A DNA stretch of 64,000 nucleotides from positions 18,661-82,660 of the forward strand of contig MU832194.1 in assembly GCA_029204225.1 (NCBI GenBank), read 5' to 3'. This document shows, piece after piece, positions 1-10,269 of this stretch. Source of the stretch: Diphasiastrum complanatum. Taxonomy: Eukaryota > Streptophyta > Lycopodiopsida > Lycopodiales > Lycopodiaceae. Numbering within the stretch: the stretch's first letter is position 1; every line of letters starts with the position of its first letter. The notes beneath the pieces are model-generated. The model was not told the origin of the DNA and searched no databases. It saw nothing but the letters and a program-made list of their open reading frames with translations. A program made the position numbers and the translations under genes.

Positions 1-372
1 TTCTGGACAAAAGTTGTTACTACAGTTGCCTATTTGTAGAATCGATCCATCACCAAAGCCCTAAATGGCAAGACACCATATGAGGCGTGGACATGATCAA
101 AACCATTACTCAAATATATTCGAGTGTTTGGATGCATCGTTTTCACTCAAATTCTAGAAGATCTAAGAAGAAAGCTGGATGATAAGAGCAAGAAGACGAT
201 CTTCATCGACTATTCTCCAAATCACAAGCCATACAAGCTTTACAATTTGGATATCGAGAAGGCATTCACTAGTAGAGATTTCATTTTTGTGGAAGACCAG
301 TTCATCAACCACAAAGAAAAAGTTGCTGATAATTCCGACCCAAGGATTGAACAACCAGACATTTCGATCTAG
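1..372 (+). pseudogene. Ty1/copia integrase C-terminal fragment
   Basis: The frame starting at base 1 reads as the end of a copia integrase and the integrase-RT linker: a GKTPYEAW block, then VFGC (about 127-138), then a KKTIFIDYSPNHKPYKLY stretch corresponding to the usual copia 'K..FIGY....KAYR.Y' block. Two in-frame stops lie in the first 95 bases, and the frame ends at a TAG near 370. The catalytic part of integrase lies outside the window or is lost. The fragment probably belongs to the same insertion as the RT tail and RNase H just downstream, because order and strand agree. It is a dead remnant and host function is unlikely. Confidence 0.8.
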
Positions 373-489
373 GGATTCAACTGCTGAATAACAATAATGA
401 CTCAAACAATGAGTCAAAACCTCAACGAGTCAACCCACATCAAAGGACCGAAGTTCAACCAGAAGGTCGAACAGGTCCAGACAACCTCC

Positions 490-1465
490 ATCCAGATTTA
501 TGGATGATCCGGCCTGCTACTTTGTGCATGTACCAACCACCATTTCTGACAAGATGACTGACATGGGTCCAGCCCACTATTGTCTCGAAATCCAAATCCA
601 ACGAGATCAACCTAGCAGACTGATCTTTATCAGTCAGCAATGATATCTTAACAACGTGCTGAAAAAGTATGGAATGGCCAATTGCAAACCAAGTCACTTT
701 CCACTCTACCCTAAACTAAAGTTATCAAAGGAACTGTCTCCTCAAACTGAGGCAGAAAAAGAGGAGATGAAGCACTACCTGTTTCAATCCATCATCAGCT
801 CACTGATTTATGCAATGATTTGCACGTGACCAGACCTTGCATATTCGATCAATGCACTCAGCCAGTTCTTGTGGAATCCAGACTTAACTCATTGGAAGGT
901 ACTAACAAAGGTCATGAAGTACATCCAAGCAACAAAAACTCTCAGCATCTACTATGGAAACAGCCACACTACCAACATCCTTGAAGCCTACACAGATGCG
1001 GATTGGGTAGGAGATGTCGGCACCAAAAAACCAATTTTTGGATTTGTATTTTTATACAGCCAAGGCCCAATCTCATGGAACAGCTGAAAGCAAATCTCAG
1101 TTGCATTATCATCAATGGAATTTGAATACATTGCTATCACAAATGCAACCAAAGAGACAATTTGGCTAAGGCAACTGCTTGCATATCTCAACCTTGCACA
1201 AACACTTCCTACAACAATCTATTGTGACAATCAAAGCACAATAGCGCTATCTCTCAATCCGAGATTTCACTCTCGAAACAAACATATAGAAATCAGATAT
1301 CATTACCTTAAAGAGAAAGTGCACAACATGGTAGTAGAATTGCTTTTCTGCAGAACAAACTACATGGCAACAGATTACTTGACAAAGGCTCTATCAAAGG
1401 AGCAACATCTCATATTTAACAATATGTCAAATCTGAAGATCAAAGTTTTTCAAGATCCACATTAA
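490..1465 (+). pseudogene. Ty1/copia RT tail and RNase H remnant
   Basis: Around 555-700 the plus strand encodes the end of a copia reverse transcriptase (MTDMGPAHYCLEI, then YLNNVLKKYGM). The connection and RNase H region follow: PDLAYSINALSQF near 832-870, YTDADWVGD near 990-1016, a SSMEFEYIA block near 1110 and YCDNQS near 1220. The end is LTKALSKEQH and a stop at 1463-1465. The RT palm with its YVDD motif is missing between about 480 and 550, so an internal deletion joins the integrase-RT linker to the RT tail. In-frame stops at 827-829 and 1085-1087 confirm decay. A polypurine tract follows directly, as expected at the 3' end of a copia internal region. Confidence 0.88.
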
Positions 1466-1472
1466 GGGGGAG
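1464..1472 (+). other. Polypurine tract of the copia element
   Basis: AAGGGGGAG overlaps the pol stop codon and immediately precedes a TG that starts the 3' LTR. This is the normal place for the plus-strand primer of copia elements. Confidence 0.8.
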
Positions 1473-1786
1473 TGAGAGATTTCTTATGCTCAGGCTTAAA
1501 CAAATCGTTCAAGTAATGAGCATCCTGAAAACCGAAGGCCAACTACATGTTTTCAGACCTTCACAGTTTTCCCCTTTGAGATTTTTTTGCCTTAACCATT
1601 TTCTATGCACCTTCACTTTTTTTGCACCTTCGCAAAAAATGCGACACAATGGCCAAGTGGCCAGAATGCCTTGGAACCATTTTAGGCACCTTTGCCTTTT
1701 TTGCCTTTTTCGCTCCTTCGTAAAAAATGCGACAAAGTGGCCAAAATGCCTTAAAATCCATTTTAAGGCACCTTTGGCTTTTTCAC
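1473..1786 (+). mobile_element. Partial 3' LTR of the copia element at 1-1472
   Basis: The LTR starts with TGAGAGATTTCT after the polypurine tract. It contains two imperfect copies of a roughly 75-90 bp unit (about 1626-1703 and 1716-1785), each with AAAAAATGCGACA, a GGCCA-rich middle and GGCACCTTTG. The LTR end with CA and a target duplication are not visible; the sequence passes into a minus-strand element near 1786, so the LTR is truncated or interrupted. The right boundary is approximate. Confidence 0.6.
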
Positions 1787-2730
1787 CTTTTCTTGGGTTC
1801 CTCCTTGATGTCTTTTTTCTTCATCATGCTCACTCCCTCTTGGTGTTGATGACAAAAACATAGATCCAAATCATGATCTTCTTCAAGACTCTCAAGGACT
1901 TTGTTTCCAAGTCTCCAAACCTGAATGTTCTCCTTCTCAATATGATCTTTTAAGTCAACAAAACAATCACCAAGATTATTTATACCAAATTTACTAGTCC
2001 ACAATTGACTAGCCCACAATTGCTTATCACTAGCAATTTGCATTACATACTTGTTGAACTTGAAACTAATGAGTCCAAATACTCTTGTATGGATATAAGT
2101 GTCCTTCAAGGATGATTCACTGACTCTCATACAAGGTTCACAATATGCCTCTTTGAAAATGAAGTCAAAATTTTTCAACTTATGAATGAAAATGTCATGC
2201 TTACTTCTAGCACACTCAAGAGTAAGTAGATATGACAACCACCTTTCATTCCATACTTTAGAATTCAAAGGGACTTCATTACAAAACTCAGCAAATGAAG
2301 TACAAAATGTACCCCCCTTTCCAACTTGCCTTTCCTTGTCCACAAAAATGAGCATTGATAGCTTCATCTTTGCTCTTGTGGCTCTCCTTGGAATAGTTAA
2401 AGCTCTCGGATTTTGCTTCTCCTCTTGATCAAGCTCCTCCTTGATCTCAACCATATCTTTGCCAATATGATTCTTAGAGGTATCATCATTCAAGATTACA
2501 AACATTTTGGCTCTACCATTGCTCTTTGTGCTAGCAAAATGTACATCCAAAAGAATCAACTTAGGAGGGTGAGTAGTCTTAGTGATAGCATTAGAGAAAG
2601 GCAACCTATGTGCTTTAGCCAAAGCACATGCTTCACAAACCTTTTCCTCCTTTTCCATGGATATTGGAAGGCCTAGAGCAATCTCCTCCTTGCACATGAC
2701 GTAGACTTGGTGTTGATGTGACCAAGCCAC
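1783..2730 (-). pseudogene. Chimeric copia ORF: integrase head, linker, orphan module
   Basis: This 315-codon frame is open throughout but combines parts never contiguous in a normal copia pol. Residues about 28-75 carry the second half of the integrase zinc module (VCEACALAKAHRLPF) and a degenerate first part of the core (LLDVH, ILNDDTSK). Residues about 75-125 resemble the integrase-RT linker (IPRRATRAKMKL). From about 150 the sequence is not RT. It is an unrecognised module with DIFIH, CEPCMRVSESS and DTYIH, matched by two plus-strand copies at 14.3-15.8 kb. The integrase core and all of RT/RNase H are absent. The open frame across three junctions is notable. It may be a member of a non-autonomous copia lineage; expression is unproven. 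Confidence 0.7.
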
Positions 2731-4330
2731 TTGCGCTACAAATCATTTGTGGTCACTTTGTCCTCTTTGGCTACCATCACAAATTGGTTAGGATCAAAAA
2801 ATCATGAAGCTTAAACAACCTCCCAAACCTTCTTCCTCTTGCTATGATCTTCCTAGTCTTCTTGATGTTGCATACATTAGTAGAGAACTCCACAAAGAAA
2901 CCACTGTCAAGCAATTGGCCTACACTAAGTAAGCTCTTAGTGATGCTAGGAATGTAAAGTACACCATCCATCTTGATCTTCCTTGAAGATCCCAAACATA
3001 TAGGTATGGATCCTATGCCTTCTACCTTACAAGCATAATAATTTGCTGTAAAAATTGACTTGATAGGTCCATCATAGGTGGATAAGGTTGAAAAATACTC
3101 CCTCTTACTTGTCATGTGGGAGCTAGCCCCACTATCTATCCACCAAGGGTCTTCACCTCTTATGCTTGAAGATGAATAAATTGACATCATGAGAGAGTCT
3201 TCATATGAACTCTCCTCTTCCTTTTGGCCTAGGTTTGCTTGACCTTGAGCTTGCTTCCTCTTGAAGCACTCGGAGGCATAATGCCCCATCTTGCTACAAA
3301 AGTAGCACTTGACCTTTGACTTATCCTTCCTTGGCTTGCTCGATCTTGAACTTGAAGATCCTTCTTGGTCTTCACCCTTGACTTGGTTCCTCTTGAATGT
3401 AGCACCTTTGCCTTTGCTCTTGATGAAAAGAGCCTTGTCATCTCCATCATTGAGAGAGAGCATCTCCATCCTTGACTCAATGTGTGTTCTCCTACTTTCC
3501 TCGGCCATGAGGACTCCTTGGAGATCTTCAAGTGAGGGCAACTTGCCCATAATTGCATAGCCTTGCACTAGGTTAGCAAAATCCACACTCAAACCATTCA
3601 AGATTAGTTGAACAAGTTCACTTTCCTTAATGGAATCTCCTATGTAAGCAAGCTCCTTGTTTAAGTCCGTAACTCTCAACACATATGAATGTCCACTCTC
3701 TCCTTTAGCTTGAAAACATTGAAGGATTTGGTTATTCAAGGATAGCAACCTTGAAGTATTCTTGGATTCATACATCTTTTGAAGAGTTTCCCATGCTTCT
3801 TGAGCCGAGGTGCAAGCACCCATTTCTTTAACAAGCTCATTAGCTACATTCATTTTTATACAATGGAGAGCAACCTTGCACCTCATTTTGTATTTTGTAG
3901 CTCCTTGAGGGTGAATAGGCTCATCCTCTTCACCAATCACTATATCCATTAGATCTTGTAAAATAAGAACTGATTCCATTCTTAGCTTCCAAATTGAATA
4001 ATTAGAAGCATTCAATCTATCATGTGAATCCAAAAGATATGCATTCATTGAAGCCAGCTATCTCTAAACAAGATCTTGATCACAAGAATAGATGCAAAAT
4101 AGAAATGATTGAAAGACTAGCCATCCCACTACCTAGGGACTTGAGAAAGCTCAAAACTTGACCTCTCAATAAGATCCTACCTGATCTTAAGCCAAATCAA
4201 ATCTATTAATGTTAACGAGAATGAAAACTAGCTTGAATTTGCATAAAAATGGATCTAGAATTGCCTCCTCCTTGTCTCGGATTCACAAGGATATAAGATT
4301 CACCTAACTTGAACCAAAAGGAATCAGGCA
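1787..4330 (-). mobile_element. Minus-strand copia derivative, internally deleted
   Basis: Reading the minus strand from about 4330, the element has an untranslated leader (4330-4060), gag with zinc knuckle, protease, a pre-integrase domain, a shortened integrase and then a region that is not RT (1783-2400). No LTR is recognised on either side, so it is truncated at both ends and the boundaries are approximate. Its gag is clearly related to the minus-strand gag at 58889-59692, with shared blocks such as NAYLLD, ALHCIKMNVANEL and LVQGYAIMGKLP. The leader of that element also resembles 4060-4200. Confidence 0.75.
2777..4057 (-). pseudogene. Copia gag-protease-pre-integrase ORF (start codon lost)
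   Basis: Translation from 4048 gives 423 residues: a UBN2/Retrotran_gag_2-type gag (about 1-240), a zinc knuckle CYFCSKMGHYASEC (CX2CX4HX4C intact), a protease with WWIDSGASSHMT and its catalytic DSG intact, and the start of the GAG_pre-integrase domain (LYIPSITKSLLSVGQL). Related gags in this window start MAS-. Here the matching codon at 4055-4057 is CTG followed by GCT TCA, so the original ATG seems lost and the first ATG is three codons in. The frame stops at 2777-2779 before the integrase HHCC module, and a frame break separates it from the next ORF. Gag packages the RNA and protease processes the polyprotein in this family. Confidence 0.85.
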
Positions 4331-4571
4331 ATTGACTCCAAGACACCCTTTGAAGCCTACTACGTCTACAAACCAAGTTTGAAACATTTACGTATATTCG
4401 GATGTCTCTGCTATGCTCAAATTCTGTCTGACCAGAAAAAGAAGTTAGACCCAGTAAGCTGTAAGTATCTTTATCGGCTATTCAACATCACACAAGGCAT
4501 ATCGTATCTATGATGTTGACACAGGTCAGATCTCAGTCAGCCGTGATGTTGTGCTATGTACTTCGTGAATG
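4331..4571 (+). pseudogene. Copia integrase C-terminal/linker scrap
   Basis: The plus strand encodes DSKTPFEAYYVYKPSLKHL, then RIFGCLCYAQIL, then after a small frameshift a block ending GQISVSRDVV. This is the end of integrase and start of the linker, similar to the fragment at 1-372 but from a different insertion. A stop follows near 4570. Nothing after it resembles RT, so only about 240 bp of this element survive, next to the left-facing element at 1787-4330. Confidence 0.78.
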
Positions 4572-4601
4572 GGGTAAAGAATACCCATGTTGTTTGATGT
4601 A

Positions 4602-4745
4602 TTTGTGAAAATTGATATCATGATTGTTTTGTCTATTGTTGTCATGACGGGAAAGGTTGCCTATGTATTTTTTTGAGTAGTATATAACATGCAGTTGTAT
4701 GTTGAGATTAGGAAGTTAGTTACCAAAATAGCTATATTTGTTGGG
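4602..4745 (+). repeat. Direct repeat, left copy
   Basis: About 144 bp containing GATTGTTTTGTCTATTGTTG, then CATGACGGGAAAGG and TTTTTTTGAGTAGTAT, ending TTTGTTGGGCA. It matches 5670-5824 with scattered substitutions and a 10-15 bp indel. The copies are about 1.07 kb apart in the same orientation, as short LTRs would be, but TG...CA ends and a target duplication are not clear. Confidence 0.7.
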
Positions 4746-5218
4746 CACTGAGTGGGTCCCGCCACTAAAGTAGTATATGTCTAAGCTTACTAAGTGGGCC
4801 TCGCCATAGTACACTTTACTGTTGGGAGTAATAAGTGCAAAGGCACTGACAACCTGCGCGTATAAGCCCAACCCAATGAGCACACCAATTGGTTTTGTAG
4901 AACATGTAGAACTAGGAATAGGTGACTTGGGCATAAAATTTAAAAATACCAAAGTTAAGTTCACATGGTTCTAAGTTGGAAGAACTCACATGATTCATGT
5001 GAGGACCCCTCACTTTAAATTGAACTCACATGATTCAATTTGGAGTGAATATATTTTTTATTTTTAAGGGCCTTCGTTCATGTTACTAATACAAATCAGT
5101 TTGAGTTCACTGGCTGCCCAATTCTAGGTTTTTTTAATCTACTTTTTTTTCTTGAACAGTTTGTACATTTTTTGAGTTTTATTATAGTTGCTTTTATTTT
5201 TTTCAAACAGAAACAAGA

Positions 5219-5288
5219 TGAATATTGATTTATCATAAGCTTTGCTATATGGTGAATATTGATTTATCACAAAAAGCTTTGCTATATG
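5219..5288 (+). repeat. Two-copy minisatellite
   Basis: TGAATATTGATTTATCA plus AGCTTTGCTATATG occurs twice in tandem; the second copy has 3-4 extra bases (CAAAA in place of TA). Confidence 0.75.
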
Positions 5289-5669
5289 CATGGCATTCAA
5301 AAATCTAAACAAAGGTCGCATTTTGGAAGACTTAAAAAATAGAAAAACCTAATTATAATGCTCAAAATCACGTAGAAGTGAAACCTTAGCTTTGAGCAAA
5401 TCATCACAATAGCCTATTGCTATCCCGACAAAACTTAAAGTACATCAAATTTAAGCTATTCATGGTGACAAAGTTGCAACCTAGCTATACTTTTTAGCTT
5501 ATCTCTGACCACCAAGTGGTTTGCATTTTAAGATAACTGTTTATTTTATGAAGTTTGAAAAAATAGAAATTCAAGATGAAATGTCAACTTTGGATGCCAC
5601 ATCTCAATACAAGATGATTTTCAAAGATTGTCAGCAACTTTCTCATGTGCCCTTCCTTGCACTTTGGAA

Positions 5670-5824
5670 AATGAAAATTGATATTAGGATTGTTTTGTCT
5701 ATTGTTGTCATGACGGGAAAGATTGCCTATGCATTTTTTTGAGTAGTATAAAACATGCGGTTGTATGTGGAAGTTAGGAAGTTAGTGGCCACTAGCCAAT
5801 TAAAAGTAGTTACATTTGTTGGGC
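5670..5824 (+). repeat. Direct repeat, right copy
   Basis: Second copy of the unit at 4602-4745, ending at the same TTTGTTGGGCA. Flanking sequence diverges sharply on both sides of each copy. Confidence 0.7.
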
Positions 5825-6736
5825 ATTCCTCTTTTTATGAGTTTTGTGTGAAAAATTAGAGATCAAAACACATTTGATCCATAAATGATCTTTAGCCAAT
5901 TTGGATTACACATCTACATCATCTACAACATAGAAAATCAACTTTTTATGCATGCTAGAATTTAGAAATGCATCAAGATCCGATCATAACCACTTGGATC
6001 TAATTTAGTACTATCCTTGTCCATACAGAAGCAGTATAACAAAGTACTCCACACGTGTGAAAGCTAGATCAACAAGAAAATCAACATTTTACACATAGAA
6101 ACTCAAGATATCATGAGAAAACCATAAGAGATGGACAGAATCAACAAAGATGAATTATCCACATCATAAGAGAAAACAATGATTTGTTCTCCACACAGAT
6201 ACAACTATTTATAGCAGTCAATATGTCATTTAGCCCTTTCCCTAAGTATGCCCTAAAATAGCAACTTCTAGGTACTTAACCAAAACCCTAGAAATACTCG
6301 TCCAAATGCAATGTATCAATATTGACCAATTAGAATGGGTCCAAACATGACCTCATACACTTATCTACTTGCCAAAAATAGTAATAATACTATCTAGAGC
6401 CTTATTGACAAATATGAAGCTATCTCTAAGTTGAGATCTCACTTTGGCCTCCAAAAATGCCAAATAAAATGTCGAGACTAGTTGACAATTTTCAAACTCC
6501 TTCAACTAGTTTAACATAGATTTAGATACACTACTTTGATCCAACTTTAGAATGATCTCCATCCTAAGTATAGACCTCCTTTCTAAGGTTTTAAATTATC
6601 TTCCATAATTGATATAAAGAATAGTTTCCAAATTGGATGCTTCATTATTTCTTACATCAATTTTACACATCAAGATGTAACTAGAACATGAAGAACCAAA
6701 TAGAATGTAAATGCAATGATTCCTTCATGCTTCCAA

Positions 6737-7054
6737 CTATGAAATCTCTGAAAAATAACAGCAACCAGACAATAAATGTGGGTAACCAACCATTTCTTGC
6801 TTGTCTCCTCCATTTTTGTCCTTTCTTGATATGTCTTCACCATAAAAATCAATGAATGAGTGTCCATCTCCATCTTGCCATAAGATATCATCAACACATG
6901 ATGAATTGGTCATGAATGAGTGATATAATGAGCCTCTAATAGCTTCATTTCCATTAGCAAAACCAGCCAAGAATTCTAGTACAACTCCAACATCAAAATG
7001 ATGCAAAACAATGTAGCTAGTTTCACCATATCTTGACAATTTGCACACATTCAC
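6737..7054 (-). CDS. Unrecognised frame sharing SSCVDD with its neighbour
   Basis: A 105-codon minus-strand frame directly downstream (in element sense) of the RT-head ORF. I recognise no family. It contains FMTNSSCVDDILWQDGDGHS, which resembles FLTYFGESSCVDDAMKVDDG in the frame at 7199-7540. The two frames may therefore carry diverged copies of one short module. It may be only degenerate transposon sequence; there is no support for a host gene. Confidence 0.3.
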   Translation of the reverse strand: MNVCKLSRYGETSYIVLHHFDVGVVLEFLAGFANGNEAIRGSLYHSFMTNSSCVDDILWQDGDGHSFIDFYGEDISRKDKNGGDKQEMVGYPHLLSGCCYFSEIS

Positions 7055-7198
7055 TTAAGATTGCTCAAACATGATGTAGAACAAGTAAAGTAGACTTGAA
7101 AAGCACTTCCTTGATTCTCCTTTGACCTTACTTGAGTCTACACTACAAAAATAGATCCAAAACATCTTTGCCAATTGACTTTCCTTTGATGCTCTTGA

Positions 7199-7629
7199 CT
7201 AGCTCCAAATTGCGACCTTCTCTTTTGTGTAGTTGAAGCCCTTTGAGATCAACCGCTTGATATTCCACTTGACCATCATATCATTGAACAAAAATATTTT
7301 TCCAGATCCATTAGTTGCATCCATTCCATGAAAACCATCATCCACTTTCATAGCATCATCTACACATGAAGATTCACCAAAATATGTGAGAAATAGTTCT
7401 ATATACCCATTTATTACTACAACTAGAAGATCAATGAGGTCCCACGTACCATGCTTGTGGATTGGATCCATCTCCTCTTCCATAGCTCTTTGCCACTCAT
7501 TGAGGTCCTTTGCCTCATGTAAGTTGCCAGCTCTTGACACTTCATGATGTCATTCATGAGGTCATAGTTCACATGGTAGCAATCGAGAGCTCTCCTCTCT
7601 CTCGTTGGTCTTCTCACATCACCTTGCAT
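7199..7629 (-). pseudogene. Linker plus first RT block, then unrecognised sequence
   Basis: Minus-strand frames give the linker (RRPTRERRALDCYHVNYDL) and the first RT block (KDLNEWQRAMEEEMDPIHKH, then GTWDLID), matching the start of copia RT. After DLID the sequence no longer resembles RT: it reads LLVVVINGYIELFLTYFGES, SSCVDD and on to a stop at 7199. No palm motif follows. The join of an RT head to unrelated sequence echoes the chimeric ORFs at 1783-2730 and 14283-15773, although the downstream sequence here is different. Confidence 0.65.
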
Positions 7630-7807
7630 GCTTGATTATGGTAAATTCATCCTCACATCTTTCATGATGTTTTCATAGAATTTAGGCACCTTCAACTCAG
7701 GTTATACACTTCTTGGCGAATAGGTATCCCAATGAGTGTCCAAATATAGTCTCTTGCTTCTCACAGGTTTCTGTTTTGCAGTACCTCCTCGGCTCAATAG
7801 GTGGAGT

Positions 7808-8307
7808 TTAATAATGCTCCTCTTCATGGGCTTGATCCTCATGTGTGATTTCTTGTGGAGCACCATCCTCACCTTCTTCTAAGATTGTAGGAAGCCTCTT
7901 AATGTCACCATCAACTTTTACGTGATCATCCTCATCAAATCTATGCATTTCATCGAAGATTACATCCTTACTAATGTTGATTTTCCATTTTTCTGGTTCA
8001 AAGCACCTATAAGCTTTTGTCTTCTCATTGTATCCAAAAAAGATGCACTTATTGGACTTCGCATCAAGCTTGTTTATCCCTTTGGCACGTGCACATACAC
8101 TTTGCACCCAAAAATGCAAAACTTTTCAATCTTTGGCTTCTTTCTCATAAGCACCTCTTTAGAAGTCACATTAGGAATCATGGTAGCAGGGGTCCTATTT
8201 TGCAAGAAAGTTGCCACATTACGTGCTTCTGACCAAAAATAATTTGGCAAGCCCATTTGCTTCATCATTGAGCATGTGCTCTCCACAATGGTGCATTTTT
8301 TCCTCAC
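7808..8307 (-). pseudogene. Copia integrase C-terminal part
   Basis: Two overlapping minus-strand frames cover the end of integrase. The first begins near the catalytic Glu region (IVESTCSMMKQMGLPNYFW) and continues through EARNVATFLQNRTP to KIEKFCIFGCKVYVHVP. The second continues LDAKSNKCIFFGYNEKTKAY and ISKDVIFDE. A frameshift near 8100 separates them. Acidic residues (DEDDH, EEGEDG) follow, typical of the integrase-RT linker. The Asp residues of the catalytic triad are not recognised upstream. Confidence 0.85.
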
Positions 8308-8713
8308 AACTATCTCTTTGCTATGCGGTGTATGTGATTGAGTACCACCTTAATGTGTGCATCCAGCTAGTTCTCTACCAAAGCTTTGAATTTTTTGAAG
8401 TGAGCAAATGTATCAGATTTTTGCTTCCAAACTGATCCATGTTCAACTAGAGTAGTCATCAATGAATGTCATACAGTAGTGGGCTCCTCTCAACGACATG
8501 GTCTTCATAGTGTCACATAAGTCACTATGGATGAGCTCAAGCAGCTTCTTTGCTCTAACAACTCCCCCCTTTTTGAACTTCTCTGTATGGTGCTTCCCCA
8601 TCATGCATCATTCACAAATGGAATGTTGCTCATCCTATATTGCAGGTAGTCCACTTACCATCTTCAATTTGGCCATCAACCATAGACTTCCATAGTCCAA
8701 ATGACTCATTCTT

Positions 8714-9118
8714 CTATGCCACAACAAATTGTGAAGCTATTAACAAAGCTAAATTGTATTCTCTAGATTTGTTCACATCCAATTTATAGAGCCCACAATT
8801 ACTGTCACGATATCTTGTTGCCACGACTTTGTAGTCGTGATCCATATCTTTCATCAAGTAGCTATTTTTGACAAATTCAATCTTAAGGCATTGATTTGCC
8901 ATGACCCCCACTGAAAGTAAACTCTTTGTGAGTCCAGATACGTAAAGCACATTTGAGCATTTTTAATCTTACCATCAAGAAACTGTACAGGTACATTGCT
9001 GACACTTTGAATCCAACACTCCTCCCCATGCGCCTGTGTGACATTCTCCCCATCATGGATTGGCGAGCAGTTCTCGAATCAATCACGCTTCCTAGTCATG
9101 TGTCTAGTGGCGTCCCAT
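8714..9118 (-). pseudogene. Copia protease/pre-integrase remnant
   Basis: On the minus strand, the residues after the lost protease active site (TRHMTRKRD) are recognisable in one frame near 9110-9085. After frame changes a pre-integrase domain follows: YVSGLTKSLLSVGVMANQ, then SNCGLYKLDV. The DSG active site itself is not preserved. At least two frameshifts are needed to follow the protein, so this copy is dead. Confidence 0.75.
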
Positions 9119-10265
9119 TAGGGCCTTTTTGAGCTCAAAAGGGCCTCTTTTCTTAATTTTGATTAACTCTAATCATGTTTGTGTATCCAATGAAAACTGA
9201 GTTAGACTTACAAGATTGGCCTTCCATAGACAGAATAACCTATGAGTTTACAAAAGTAAAACTATTGCAAGAAATCCATTCATGCTTGAAATTCACATTC
9301 GGATCAAAATGTGTGTATACTTCCATGTTCGTACCAGTCATAGTATTTGTGAGTCTATTCAAAGAGTTTACCTTCATCAGAAGCAAAGTAATGTGGACAT
9401 GCAAATCACTTGATACTCAATTACTTGATAGCATGTTTAATCTATGTTGGGATACCAAGCAACAACAACATATGGGAGACCTTTTGGAATGCAAGATTTT
9501 GAAAGACTTTGAAAATTTGATATCATATTTCTAGACAAACATGTGTCTTTAGTTTTGTTTATCACAAATGGAAGTATTCGCATGGTACATGGAATCCTCT
9601 AGATGCGACAGTAGATGAGTGTGAGCACTTAGAAATTTCCATTTGCATGCATGAAGACGATATATGAAACATAAGAGTGGATGTAAAATGGACATTGCAA
9701 GATCTAAGATCCTTAATTTTGCTGACATTTGGTGATGTCAGTGACAACTTCAAGTTCAACCTAGATGGAAATGGGGTAAGTTGAATTTTGAAGTTCAAAT
9801 TTATCTAGTATTCATGATAAAACCTCATGCCATGACTAATACTATTGTTTTACCTTGCAGATTAGCAAATGATCATAGAAAAAAATACTTGTGTAGTTCG
9901 TGCATAAGCTCGGAAATGTTGAAACTAGATTTTGATGCCCAAAAAACAATGTGGTCATAGAAATGAACATGTCAAAATTTTCATTCACATGGAACAATAT
10001 AAAAGGGGCATTTCAATTTCAGTTTGCTCAAAGCGGAGTTCATTTTTGCTTTAGTATATATTGTAGTTTCCTCTATAATTTGTAGTTTTTCATTTCAATG
10101 CACTTTTTTTTTTCTTGTTTGCATTCTTTTGTGACATGCATGCGGCTTGTTCCAAGCTCCGGGCTAGAGGGTCCATTTTACTACACAACAGCCACCATGG
10201 CATGATGGAACCTCTGCAAAGGCCTCCCTGTCAACGTCAAAAAGGAGTTCCAAAATTTATGGAGG
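9119..10265. other. No recognisable content
   Basis: AT-rich sequence between the copia remnant and the histone-like pseudogene. A 119-codon plus-strand frame at 9175-9534 is the longest; it matches no family I know and has no gene context. I see no LTR ends or repeats. Confidence 0.5.
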
Positions 10266-10269
10266 ATAT

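Larger units (their letters stand above)
4572..6660. other. Anonymous AT-rich stretch with a direct repeat
   Basis: No convincing coding region is present. It contains two copies of a 140 bp direct repeat (annotated separately), a two-copy minisatellite at 5219-5288 and one CACACGTGTG palindrome at 6050-6059. Short frames near 4716-4964 and 5521-5742 resemble no family I know. Confidence 0.6.
6670..9118 (-). mobile_element. Minus-strand copia remnant
   Basis: Order on the minus strand: protease remnant (about 9118-9030), pre-integrase block (8950-8714), a degenerate integrase region (8700-8310), integrase C-terminus (8307-7808), linker and first RT block (7629-7430), then unrecognised open frames (7430-6670) where RT should continue. 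LTRs and primer site are not recognised. The protease-to-pre-integrase part resembles the element at 16.9-21.9 kb (RHMT, LLSVGV) more than the gag-bearing copias elsewhere in the window. Confidence 0.75.

Noticed and set aside
1783-1863. End of a plus-strand 125-codon frame in the LTR
   Set aside because: It runs through U3 subrepeats and across the junction with the minus-strand element; antisense to a better supported frame.
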